Under the pieces are notes generated by a model. That model was not told the origin of the DNA. It was given only the letters and a program-made list of their open reading frames with translations, and did no database searches. A stretch of 64,000 bases of DNA, taken from Beroe ovata (lineage: Eukaryota > Ctenophora > Nuda > Beroida > Beroidae). Location: positions 1-64,000 of the forward strand of contig CAMPET010000188.1 in the NCBI GenBank assembly GCA_946803715.1, given 5' to 3'. This document shows positions 53,301 through 64,000 of the stretch, piece after piece; within the stretch, counting starts at the first letter, position 1, and every line of letters begins with the position of its first letter. The translations under genes and the position numbers were made by a program.

Positions 53301-56300
53301 TTCTTCTGTTCTCATAAATCAATAAAAGTGGAAAAATATTCGGATATTAAACCGTTCCCGGATGCAGTAGGAGCGTTTGAGTGCCAAACATGCCCAAAGC
53401 ATACATATAGTGATATGACGAGGGGCACAGAGTGTTTTCCATGCCAAGGATCATCCGAAAACGAAGTGAGGGACCTCATGCTGAATAACAATCAGGCCGC
53501 CATAGACAAATGTATCGGTGAGTGTATGAAAAATTGCTGAAAAGTAGATAAATTAAGTGATCAAGAACTATAAATAAACTACCAATTTTGAAGTTAAAAC
53601 TGGAATCAATTACAGGGGATCTTGGAATTCTTTGCTATGGTCGCTCTCTGCATACTCTATATGGAATTTTCGATGTCCCAACAATGGAATTAGATTCACA
53701 ACCTGTAGTGTTCGATTGTGAGTTTGATGAAAATAAGGTCATAATAAAATGTACATTGGACGAACAACAGAATGCGGAGCTTGTTCTAGATATAGAATGC
53801 ACAACCTCCTTCAAATCGACGCTGATCACAGGTCTACTTGAGGTAAGAAAAGCTACTACCTACTTTGCTTTGAAATACCCTGTGTGAAAAAGTACCTACT
53901 TCTAAATTAGGAGAAACACAAATTAGATATAGTTGAAGAATTGAGCATCACATCTTGTCAGTCTGGAAAAAGCGTTGGAGAGGTGACCAAAGAACTCGAG
54001 TTACTCACAAATACATCCATAACGAATATGGAAAATGTGGTTGGTGACATAACAGCTACCAACGCAGTGCTGAAGAGTTTGATCAACTCAGCGGATTATT
54101 CTCCATCAAAATTAGATAAGGAAACTACAAACAACATTTTGAAAGCAGTTTCCAATTTGATGGAGCCAAAAATCTCAATATTGGCTTATCAGGTGGAAGG
54201 AGTAAATAGTGCAATGAATGAGTGAGTATATCTAAATTCGAAACATTTCAAACTTCCATCTTGAGCATCAAAAATGAAGTAGACTCTACCTCTAATTACA
54301 ATCCTAGGTTGAGGTCTCAGCTGGTTAGTATTACAAGGCTATCAGTCGAAAACACGCTTATCACTGCTGAAAATGTTGCAACTATGCGGATCAAACAGAA
54401 CGACAGTAATACAGATGGAAAACCTATTGTATTTTCTGTGCCACAGTCACAAGGCACTACAGCCGGTTTAAATAGCCTCAGTTATACAGATTCTGAATCG
54501 GAGGAAGAAACAATGCCAATTTTAATGGTTGGTTAAAATCATCTTCTGTGGTTTCCCGTTTAGCCATAGGTATTTCAGATTATGTAGGGAAATTTTCCTA
54601 ATCACTGATTCATTATTAGATCGATACTAGAATGGGAAATCGGCAATTGAAGTCTGATATGACTGTTTTGATGATTAGAGGAATGCAACTTAATCCAGAC
54701 TCAAACCTGGAAGTTATTCCAAAAGATACGAGAGATGAAGACCTAGTGGAACATATCTTGAGAGACGCCAAAATCAATCTTGATTCCAAAGAATCTGGTT
54801 AGTTAAATTGTACAATCTGTGACCAACTCTTATAATCTGTGCTCTTACATGTTTTTCTTTATGCCATCGACTTATCAGGAAATGCTGGATCATTTCCAAA
54901 CTCAATCGTCAGTGAGATTGTCCTTGATAACCCACCTGAAGGATTTGAGTTGAACTTATACATCAAGCCTCAAGTTGACATAGTGAGTAACTCGAACTTG
55001 AAGGAATTATTGCCAAAGTCAAAAAAGGTGCAGGTTGATTTGAACAAAAACTGAAGACAATTGATGATCATCCCCAGGGTGACACTGGCAAGAGTAGAAA
55101 AATGGACCCTAAAACAGGTGCACAGGTGGCATTGAACAATAAATGTTCGAAATATGATCCAGATCAATCTCTATGGCAACCCACATGTCGGACAGTTTAT
55201 GACTTGGAAGAACCATCTGCTGGAGTTTTATGCTTGTGTAATCATAACACCAGTTTTGCTGTTCTAATGGTACATATTTTAGAATTTGGACAGTTTCAAA
55301 TGAAAAATTGAGCCTCACTTGAAGTGATGTGATAATCATCATGAACTCTTTCAGGCAGCAGCTGAGATTGACAGGGGTTATGCTGAAACACAGAGTTATC
55401 TAACATATGTTTTTCTTGGGGTGTCAGTAATTGGTCTTTGCATAACCTTGATTCTGCTTCTATCAGCTGAGCCTCTTAGAACTACAAGGACTTCGAAAGT
55501 AAACATATGCTTCTCTTCATCGCTTCTACTGGCATCTATCTTCTTCTTGATCCAGGATGCTTTCATAAAAGGGGATAATTCAGGGCCTATAAAAATGGTA
55601 AGCTTCATGTTGAAACAACTAATCACTACCAACTGTATGGTACTGTATCTCACAATGATACAGCACTATCTATGGCTTGTTGTCTTTTGCTGGATGCTGG
55701 TTGAAGGCATTCTCATGTATCTCTCATTAGTTCAAGTATTTGGATCTCATATATCAAATTATATGCTCAAATTCAACTTATTTGCTTGGGGTGAGTAAAT
55801 ATTCTTATTATGAAGGCGAGCAACCTATATAGGTAGTTACAATCAAGCAAAATTCTGGTAAACTGCTTGCTTGAATAGCAGGTTTGAATAGTGCATGACA
55901 ATAACTTTTTCAGGTGTTCCTCTTCCATTCCCATTCATTGGTTACTTTGCATTTACAAATTCTTATACAATTGGAAATGAGACCTTCACAGAGCATGGCT
56001 ATTTGGCTGACTCTATGTGTTTCATCCGACCTGGAACTACTGCCTTCTATAGCCTATTTTTCTTGCCCCTATGCCTAGTTATTTTGATAAATTGCATTAT
56101 ATTTATGCTTGTGCTAAGGGTGATCAAGGGCTCAAAGTCATCTGCTGATTTATCTGACAAAGAACTTTTACTGGTAAAAATGGAAGTTAAATCTTGTCAC
56201 ACTATCATCCTTACTGCACTCGAAATTCGATAAAACATATGTCTCCTCTTTCAGAGGCAAATGAAAGCTGCAGTGGGTGTTATGGTCCTCTTAGGAACAG

Positions 56301-56639
56301 GGTGGTTCTTTGGTATATTCATGACTATTCCACAACCAGAGTTTCAAGTCTACATGCAATACATATTTATTCTCCTCAACAGTACTCAAGTTAGTTAATA
56401 CTCACCTTATTAAAGTGATTGTATTTTTCACCAAGCATGATCTATTGAGTTGATTTCACACCCAGGGGTCTTTTGTGTTTATTTGTTACATTGTACTGAA
56501 TGGTCAAGTGAAAAACTTCTGGTTTGAAAGATTTGGACTCAAAAAGAAGGTGGACACAACAAATTCAAAAGTTGTGAAAAGTGAGGCAGGTGAAGGGTAT
56601 GAATTTCCAGCAAAATCTGATTCCAATGCTGCACTCTAA
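50309..56639 (+). CDS. Adhesion GPCR with cysteine-rich repeats
   Basis: Twenty-two exons join in phase into about 1,405 residues; the 5' exon with signal peptide was not found. The order is as follows. An N-terminal globular part (50309-50801) is followed by a long run of ephrin-receptor/GCC2-GCC3-type Cys-rich repeats (50916-53517; C-x2-C-PAGT-like). A GAIN-like region (53616-55269) ends in a GPS motif, CLCNHNTSFAVLM. Then seven helices (55355-56530) contain FFLIQDAF, YLWLVVFCWMLVEGILMYLS, GTGWFFGIF and VFICYIVLNGQVKNFW, which identify class B2. A short cytoplasmic tail ends at TAA 56639. Such receptors self-cleave at the GPS and signal through a tethered agonist. The GPS reads His-Asn-Thr rather than the commoner His-Leu-Thr. 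Repeat exons 51850-53017 each encode one 46-51-residue module with phase 0 at both ends. Confidence 0.92.
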
Positions 56640-56688
56640 TGACAGGGCCAGGGGCAGCAAGATTCTTTGGCTGGAACAGTTTAAAACT

Positions 56689-56694
56689 AATAAA
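56689..56694 (+). terminator. Polyadenylation signal of the adhesion GPCR
   Basis: AATAAA 50 bp after the stop codon, the first canonical hexamer. Confidence 0.65.
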
Positions 56695-56913
56695 GAAACA
56701 TGGCCATGGACAGTTGAATTTAAATAGAGCCATGTGATTGGGCTTCTGCTCAATTTTCGGGATGATTCTAGACTTAGAATATAAAATAGAATAGATGATG
56801 CTTCAGTTTGACAATAATATCATGCTCCATGCTATTTCAATGCTTATTCTCTATGCCCTTTTTACTTTTTCCAATTCAAGTTGTATACATGATATATGCT
56901 CAAGCATATTGGC

Positions 56914-57012
56914 ATTACCAGTATGATTGGTATTACCAATATGATTGGTATTACCAATATGATTGGTATTACCAATATGATTACCAATATGATTACCAAT
57001 ATGATTGGTAAT
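56914..57012. repeat. 18-bp satellite with CCAAT dyads
   Basis: About five units of ATTACCAATATGATTGGT, each a near-perfect dyad ACCAAT-ATG-ATTGGT. It lies between the 3' ends of the GPCR and UBAP2L genes. Confidence 0.9.
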
Positions 57013-57039
57013 AACTGTCACGCGCGGCTTGATCTGTGC

Positions 57040-57612
57040 ATGTCTGGTATAACTATAAAGAGTTTACTGTCCATGTCAACGAGGCCCGGGTTTTACGCGC
57101 GCGCCGCTTCGCGTCAGAGGGCCTAGCTATAGCATCGCCAGGCAAAAAATCAAAAGTCATGGTATGTTATTGTTGCCGGATGTTATCTGTCCACTGTTTC
57201 TTGCGCGCGCGCAAGAAACAGTGGACAGATAACATCCGGCGATGTTATTGTTTTAGTAAAACAATGTTTTACGACTTCTTTCTCCCCGGCGCGTCTGGTC
57301 TCGGAAGTGCAAGCGCGCGCAATGATATGCGCGCCGCACAAAGATTGGTTCCCGCGCCGCGTGACCCAAATACTCCACGCATGAAGTGCGCGTCTCCGTG
57401 GTTTTTCAACGACTTCTTCAGTGCAGCATACAGTTCAGAGTAGAACAAGTGCGCGCAACGTGTGCACACAAAGATTGCGTTGGCAGACTTCAAGTTCACT
57501 ACATCAGCTGTCTGGAAAAGTGCCAGAATCTTGTCAATGCTATCTGACTTCTGTTATTTTTGCGCGCCGCGGAGGAAACACTAAACAGAGGTCAGATAAC
57601 ATCGGACAAATC
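57040..57612. repeat. Foldback cluster between convergent genes
   Basis: GC-rich CGCGCG stretches with several dyads of the 0.6-1.3 and 3.6-4.1 kb family. These are the perfect palindrome at 57175-57240 and an element with arms at about 57531-57560 and 57580-57610 (TATCTGACTTCTGTT / complement). The first ~120 bases repeat the CATTGCCTGGCGATGCTAGG-type sequence of the other clusters only in part (GCATCGCCAGGC). Open frames across it are fortuitous. Confidence 0.75.
57164..57252. mobile_element. Palindromic mini-element with 11-bp direct repeats
   Basis: Direct repeats ATGTTATTGTT at 57164-57174 and 57242-57252 flank a perfect 66-bp palindrome (57175-57240) plus one G. The palindrome arms read GCCGGATGTTATCTGTCC and onward to a GCGCGC centre. 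It is the second family member with an 11-bp flanking repeat, the other being at 5311-5424. It has no coding capacity. Confidence 0.75.
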
Positions 57613-58216
57613 ATTTATCTTTTTGAATTTTTATTTTTAAGGCAAAACATCGAAATAGCTCATTAAATGGTAAGAGCAAATAATGGATGGCTAGTTTATT
57701 ATTCAAAGCAAGAGTTTCCTTACTTAGACATCATGGCATTTACCCATGGCATATGTTTAATTTTAGAGTTTGAACACCTTCATTTGTAGATTATAGTTTA
57801 CAACCATTAAATTGAAAAATCAGCTTGATTTGCTATTGTATGAACGAAGTCCTCCCAAATCACTCAGATTGAGGGCCACAAAAAGTACTGAGGCCATTCA
57901 ATTACTGAAAGTGAAAACTCAATTCAGAGCAGAATTTGGGAACATCAAGAAAAATGTCCACTTTTAAACATGCCCAATGCCAAAAACAATAAGTTTAGCT
58001 TCAGCGTTTTTGGGCACGGATTAAAAATTCTCTCAAATCAACGATTAAAAAGGCAATTGGAGGGACTATAATTCACAGCACGAGTGCAGAGTACGATGAC
58101 AGTTCTACAACATCGCTTTAAGAAGAGACACAGCCACAAGTTAGAAACATGACGCCGGAACATGAAAGCATGACGTAGCAACATGACGTCAGATGCGCGT
58201 CGCCATAGCAACAAGT
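57613..58216. other. Spacer downstream of UBAP2L
   Basis: No gene is recognised. It probably includes the UBAP2L 3' untranslated region: on the minus strand an AATAAA lies at about 57694-57699. A TGACGTCA palindrome at about 58183 lies close to the stop codon. Confidence 0.45.
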
Positions 58217-61200
58217 CTACCGGTGGGACCAGTAGTGTTTGTGACTGTGCGGAATTGGTGCACCAGGATTCCTCTGTTGCTCAACTCCACGTTGCTGCTG
58301 CAACCCGCCTTGTTGTTGTATTAGGGCTGCAGCCTGGCCCTGGCCCTACAACAGTTATTTGGTCAAGTATAATGCACCGTTAGCATGGTAACCGTTACCA
58401 TGGTAACAAGTGATACCATCGCATTTCCAAACTACAAGTCTCACCTGTTGAATCTGCTGGATATAGTTGGGGAACTGCATGTACTGCATGTTGAACATGT
58501 TCTTATCAGCACCCATCATCTTGCTATACTCATTGGATGTTGTCACGGGCAGGTGTGACATACCGCCCCCGCCCCCTCCTCCGGTCCCCTGCTTGTTCGT
58601 GCCGGCGGCGTACTGCATTTCCTTGTACTCGGGAGTCTCGTAACCGCCGAACTGCGATCCCGCGGCGGAGCTGGAGTCGCCGGAACTGCCGAACGTGTTC
58701 GTTGCCGGGTAACTTGCTCTGCGGAGGAGATAGGATATACGGGGGAGAGGAGTGAGGAATGGGAAATGCGGAGTGAGGATGATTTGAGGACTCAGGGTGA
58801 AAAACCCGGGACTGTTAAACTTCCAGCTGGTAATTTTCAGCATGAATTGATGAGGGTAGAGTGCATAACTTAGTCAAATACCCACACGCTAGGTTTCTGA
58901 GTTTGAGGGTAGCTCAGAGCAGCATGGTTGAAGGGGTGGTAGTAGTTAGCTGCAGCAGCTGCATACAGATTGTTGGGGTATGGGTGTATGGGATAGTGGT
59001 ACCCCAATACCGGTCCCGGATACCCGCCACCCAAACCAGTAGGAGCTGCAGCAGTGGTGGAGATCCCTGAGGTGATTCCTGCACCAACTGAAACACAAGG
59101 AAATATTTCATATATGAGGAGGAAGTAATGAGGGTTATCGAGAAGTGACAATAAGTTGGCAAGTGGACGGAAAAGGTGGAGAATGGACGGAAAATGGATG
59201 TGAAATCTCACCATGGGGAGGTTGGTGTGACGCAGTTGAAAGTTGTTGTTGCTGTTGCTGCACATCCGATGATGATCTGTGTCCTGTAGATGGGTAGACG
59301 TGTTGCTGCTTGTCTTGGACCACGCCCTGCGAGCTGAATGTCGATTCGGCAAGTTGTTGCAGCTGGAGAAAGGGGAAGTGAGGGAGGACGTTTTTGAAAC
59401 TTAGATTTTTGAGCATTAAGATTCCCACAAATGTGGGGCACATTGCAAGCTCACCTGTCGATGTGAGTGGTGCCCGTCGTAAGAGTTAGAGTTGTTTGTG
59501 CTGTAATACCTGGCATCATACCCGCTGGATTGGTTATGTTGTTGGGGTGGTATGCTACTCACACTGCTCCCCTCTCCATAGTAGAAACTGCGGCGGGGAA
59601 AGTGGGTGTGAAGTGAGGGGCCATTCCGCAGTGAGGAAGTTGACCGAGAGTGGACGTTCGAGAGAGGCAAATAATCATGAAACGATTGGCTTGAAATGTT
59701 GACAAAGCGGAAAGGTAGAAAAGGTTACGGTAACGAGACTAGGAAGACGCCTCGAAATTTTAAAAAAAAGCGAAGGCATGCTGCAAAACAGGGTTTGTGC
59801 GCGCGAAGAACTTGCCTGTTGGCACTGCTTCTCAGGTTTGCTGTCGGGTACACTCCAGGGGGGAGCGACTTCTTGATTCCAAACTGAGACACTTCTTCCG
59901 GCATACTCCGATTAGTAATTAGATTGTTAGCTGAGAGAGATGTGATGTTAGTGCGGCAGTTAATGCATCTCGTTATCACGAAACTCAAGAATTTCGTTCT
60001 ATCACCCAAGTTTCAAATCGTACGACATTCAGATCGAACACAGCCGTATTCTCACCGTTTCTGATGTTGTCCATGTTGGGTGGCGGCAGGTTGGGCGGCG
60101 GAGCGGGTTGCTGCGCCAGAGATTGCTGTCCGAGTGAGCTCTGGGACATGCTGTGCAGCGACGACGAGACACCACTTTGTGTCGTGACAGTGGAGTGGGC
60201 GGCGGGCTGGTGCGACACCGCGCTCTGCATAGTGTGCTGCGCGGACAGTGGCGTCGCGCCACTAACGTGCGCCGTCCCGCTTGGCGATTGATGCGCGCCG
60301 GTCTGGTGCCCGGACGCCATGCCATGAGAAGAGTGATGAGACACCGCTCCAGATGCCTGCAGAGAGGTAACTCCCTGGTGAGCATGGTGGAGACTAGCCG
60401 TGGAGGTCTGGTGTAGCGAGTGAGATTGTAGTGAGTGCGGTACAGGGTGTATGGCAGGGTGCGGAGACTGGAACGCCGACTGCTGGGGCGAGTGCTGAGG
60501 CACAGTGGTCGGGACACTCGTGTGGAGCAGACGATCAGACTCCGATATCGGCTGTATTCCTGGCACCAAGCCAGCCTGGTCCGTCTCGACGGCGCTGTGC
60601 GGCGTGGTGGATGTGGCTGCGTCCATCTTATTGGCTGGTGTTTTCTCTCCGGGCAGACTTGCATCTTCCTGCGCCAGATCAGGGGTTAGGGAGGGAAGAG
60701 ACTCGAATCAGACAGAGATCCAAAAATAACAACATGCTCGTCTTACCTCAGAAGTGTCCATGAAGCCAATACTCCCAAACTGTACATCCAGTGACTCGAT
60801 AGCACTTCCCGGCATCTCGACGGGCTCCGTGGGGATTGTCCGTTGCGCCCGCTTCGACCTCCGCCCACTCTGGTTGGAAGAGGTGGAAGAAGTTGGTGGG
60901 GAGGACGGGCCATTCTCCTCCGGGATGGAAGTTGGAGTGGCATTGTCCGGCGTGGATTTCTCATGCATCTGACAAGGGAGGCGTGTTATCGCGACGGTAG
61001 AATTATAGCTTCTCATGGATTTGGGTTGTATCTTGGAGATATCTTGTGAAACCTGGAAAAGCTGCTCTACCGAGATCTTCCTGGCTGACGTCACAGCATT
61101 GCTGCTTGAGTTGCTGTTCAGAGCCTCCTGAATCTTCAGCAGACTAGTAGAGCCAGGCGCTTGCTCGTGCCTAGAGCTGTTGTAGTCTGAACTCACGCCT

Positions 61201-62121
61201 ATTTGGGGGGGGATGATATTGGGGGGGATGATACCAGTGTGATATTCTGAACAACCAAAGTCTGTCCATGAAACAAAAAACACGCTGAGTGTAATGATAT
61301 TTTTGATAACGGATGAGTGAGTTCACGATTTGTTGAATATATGAGGTTCTAATACCGGAAATGCACTCACTGGACGGTGTTTGAGAAAAACCGAACCCAA
61401 ACGATGACGACGAGGTCGGCTGAGCGAATTCTGTCGAGGTGAGGATCGAGGAGAGTGAATTCGAGAACGCCTGCGTGTACGCTGGTCGCTTGTGCGCCCC
61501 CACATCAAACTGTGACGCCGGTTTTGAGGTGGCAGCTGCTGTGTCGAAGTGGCCGGTGTTTGTGGGCGGCACCGGCGCCGGCGTATCGTCAGCCGAGTTC
61601 TGCCACTGGGAAACTTCTGATATCGTGTCAGTCGTCTGCTCTTCCTGGACGAAAAACTGACGTTGAGAACGAGCTGAGTCAGTCACGGGACAGAGTTAGT
61701 CACGGGACAGCTTTAGGTAGAACCTAATTCTGCTCACAGAAGAAGATTCTAATTTCGTGATTATCAATGTTGTAGCGTATTACCTGTTCTGTTGGCCATG
61801 CGTTGTCTGATGAGGGTGGCTGGCTGGAGGCAGTGGCTGATGAAGACGGGGCATCTGATTCGCCACCCACCCACGATGTAGTAGAAGTGTCTTCTGAAGC
61901 ACCCCAACCTGTGGGAAGAGCCTGAGTGAGGAATCATGAAAAGTGAAGGGGGGCAAGGATCCCAAAACACCCATAGGAGGTTTGCTTATGGCTTCATCTC
62001 TTGGAGCTTCCTTGATACAACTTTATGTCGGATGGTCCCATCAAATAAACCCAAATATAATATCATGCGCCTACAGAATATGTGATGAGGGTTATACATA
62101 ATAATTCGTTGCAAGTGATGN

Positions 62122-62152
<31 letters not shown>

Positions 62153-63551
62153 CCCACAGATACTCATATACACAGTAGTTACTAAGGATTCGTTTGGGAA
62201 AAACATCATGGAGTTGAGCGCACTACGGCATCAATAGACCAGACTTTTCAGAGTTTGAGCTTGGAAATCAATATTCAACTTCTTTTTGTGACGATAGCGG
62301 AAATCCTCAACTCAATTTTTCCTAATACAGGTGTGGTTTTGACGGGATTTGAGATCAGAACCCTCACCAAGTTTCACTAACCTGAAGTGTTCTCTGAATT
62401 CCACCCGGTGGTCTTATCTCCACTTTCTCTGCTCCATCCAGATCCACCCAGATCCTCTGTCCACTCTGCGGAGTAGTTAGTGGATTCCTCGGTGTCCGCT
62501 CCACCATTAGCCGATCCCCATCTGAGCGAATGTTTGTATGGAAACAGACTCAAAGTGAATATCTATCAGGAGGTCAACTAAACTATCTGATTCTGGTTAA
62601 AATTAGTAGAAACATGACAATAAACTTATGTACTTACTCATTAGTTCAATAACTTACTCAATAACTCACTCAATAGCTGATACTGATTGATACTAATTGA
62701 TCAATCAGTATCAGTTATGCGACTAATAAACAGTGATCCGATCATTCAGTTAATAACTCACTCAATAGCTTCCCAATAACTTAAATCCATAAACTTACTC
62801 GTGAGACTCGTGTTCACTTGGTCGCTTTGCCCCGCGATAGTTGTGACGGTAAGAGCCGTTGCTCCGGCCGCCCCCGCCACGTCCCCCTGTCCGCGTGCTG
62901 GTGTCTGATCTCCGAGCATCTGATTCGAATCGGGGTTTGCTGCTGTCGTCTCTCTGTCTGTTACTGGAGGATTTAGGTGGATGAAACTGCACATCTTGCC
63001 AAAAACACCGGATAGATAGCAATCGCACTCTCACCTATCCATTCTAGGAGGAAGTTGTCGCTTGCCACCTCTCCCCCGACTGGTTGCAGCTCCTCCCCGG
63101 CTGCTGGTCCCTCTTACCGCACTACCGCCGCGCGATGCTGAACTGGCGCCGCGCGCGTTGCTCCCACCGCGCGTCGCGCTACTCCTACTCCTGTCTGCAG
63201 TCGTGTCTCGCGTCTCTTCTGATTTGGTACTGCGACCTGGGGTTAATTGAGCAGTGAATTAAAGATGTCCAATCAATGCCTGGGCCAGCGTAACTCTAAG
63301 GATTTGGCTTCTATCTGATATATCAGTGAGCAAGATAACTGAGACAAACTTAGCCAGCATTTCCCGCTTCATGTAGTCTAGAAAACTAATGAACACTTGA
63401 GATTCAATGGATATCATCCCGAAATCAGGCAATATTCACGTCATTTCTTACCTCTCTCTGATTTTGAAGATGATCGTTTTGTTTTGGTTGCATCAGCGGG
63501 TTCGGAAACGGGTACGGCAGGTTTTTTCTCCGGTCTCACTTTCTTTGACAT
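58217..63551 (-). CDS. UBAP2/UBAP2L (lingerer) homologue
   Basis: UBAP2L and lingerer are cytoplasmic RNA- and ribosome-associated proteins that seed stress granules. About 15 exons run from ATG 63551 (MSKKVRPEKKPAVPVSEPAD; exon 63452-63551) to TAG at 58217 (last exon 58217-58345, ending PHSHKHYWSHR). Exons 63035-63236 and about 62805-62994 are rich in RG/RGG (SRGRGGKRQ, GGRGGGGRSNGSYRHNYRG). The diagnostic lingerer-family segment AVEMPG...LNVQFG appears as TEPVEMPGSAIESLDVQFGS (about 60750-60830). Low-complexity Q/S/P/H exons follow (60055-60626, 59212-59362), then APPPNLPPP and YPGPVLGYHYPIHPYPNNLY. No UBA domain was found upstream of the RGG part, although family members usually start with one. 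It could be lost, or in an exon I missed. One exon phase (63035/62994) is unresolved. Confidence 0.82.
62121..62151. repeat. (CA)n microsatellite next to an N
   Basis: A CA run of about 14 repeats starts immediately after the single N at 62121, inside a UBAP2L intron. The N probably marks unresolved repeat length. Confidence 0.9.
62640..62770. repeat. Short TGATACT/ACTCAATA repeats
   Basis: Tandem words such as TGATACTGAT, TTGATCAATCAGTATCA (a dyad) and AACTCACTCAATAGCT, duplicated within a UBAP2L intron. Confidence 0.6.
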
Positions 63552-64000
63552 AGTCTCCCACTCTTCAGAGTTTCCTGATAAATGTCATAGATCGTTCGAG
63601 CATGCAATCCGGTTGAAATTCTGTCAAGTAACATTTGGATGCATGCGAAATCTGTATTGAGAACGTTATGACTTCGAATAAAGCGTTGAAACATCCAATT
63701 TTCGATATATTTCGGAGTAAAATTCCCGATTTTTCGAGAACCAGATGGATATCAAGCTTGAATACTTGATTCAATTTTTTGGACAGTCAAAACAACAACA
63801 AATGACTGTTTTCTAAAAATAATATCCAATCACGCGACCAGATCGCGCGCAAAATGGAATTCAGTCCGCGCAGAGTTAAGTTTGCTTTGTATAACTTTTG
63901 ACCATTTTTGCTGACACTAATGTACTTGAGTGGGTGCGCGCGCGGGAAAAATCGGTTATAGATTTGGACGGTAGAGCATCCGCAACAACTGCGGAAACCA
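63552..64000 (-). promoter_or_regulatory. 5' flank of UBAP2L
   Basis: No further exon is recognised. The stretch has CpG-rich words (GATCGCGCGC, GCGCGCGGGAAAAA, an E2F-like site at about 63937-63950) and a CCAAT at about 63827. It may hold the 5' untranslated region and promoter. The evidence is compositional only. Confidence 0.35.

Noticed and set aside
57036-57443. 135-codon plus-strand frame
   Set aside because: It spans the palindrome and foldback cluster with no recognisable domain or codon bias.
60029-60664. Arg-rich 211-codon minus frame and plus-strand frames at 60.1-60.8 kb
   Set aside because: Alternative-frame readings of the Q/S/P/H-rich UBAP2L exon, which has clear family motifs in its own frame.
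1-64000. tRNA, rRNA, or prokaryotic or viral genes
   Set aside because: None could be supported by reading the sequence. All recognisable genes are intron-containing animal genes.

Overview
The window is nuclear DNA from an animal. Genes have short GT-AG introns of about 40-200 bp. They encode metazoan-type architectures: an EGF plus zona pellucida (ZP) protein, an adhesion GPCR, a UBAP2L/lingerer homologue, a VPS13 and an SAMHD1. Intron compactness, gene density, moderate GC and obvious two-haplotype structure fit an early-branching invertebrate such as a sponge, but that placement is inference.

Layout. (1) 1-5.7 kb: a chimeric fragment repeating sequence found at 17.8-18.5 kb, a cluster of nested foldback repeats, and five internal exons of SAMHD1 on the minus strand in a small contig bounded by single Ns. 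(2) 5.7-47.8 kb, minus strand: one very large VPS13 gene. The chorein N-terminus is at 47.76 kb, the VAB region at 18.4-25.2 kb, and the ATG2-like and PH-like C-terminus at 5.7-9.0 kb. (3) Inside one 9.3-kb VPS13 intron (9038-18367), on the opposite strand, lie two tandem genes for secreted PAN-EGF-ZP proteins. (4) 48.1-48.6 kb, minus: a small helical-repeat ORF. (5) 50.3-56.6 kb, plus: a 22-exon adhesion GPCR with cysteine-rich repeats, a GPS motif and seven helices. (6) 56.9-57.6 kb: a CCAAT-dyad satellite and another foldback cluster, including a perfect 66-bp palindrome. (7) 58.2-63.6 kb, minus: a UBAP2L/lingerer homologue.

Thirteen isolated single Ns mark contig joins. Several are flanked by near-identical sequence (7.3-7.8, 12.3-13.8, 21.7-25.0, 29.8-37.5 kb). 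These look like unmerged haplotypes or contig ends, so the doubled VPS13 exons are probably not real. Three N-bounded contigs (1352-3204, 15821-16922, 22281-24284) interrupt otherwise continuous sequence.

The most interesting biology is the tandem PAN-EGF-ZP pair. The N-terminal PAN region differs between copies almost entirely at amino-acid-changing positions. The adjoining EGF and ZP coding sequence is nearly identical. This is the pattern expected of a recognition-type gene family (gamete, self/non-self or microbe binding). The second candidate is a foldback mini-element family whose two best-delimited copies are each flanked by a different 11-bp direct repeat, as expected of a transposon.
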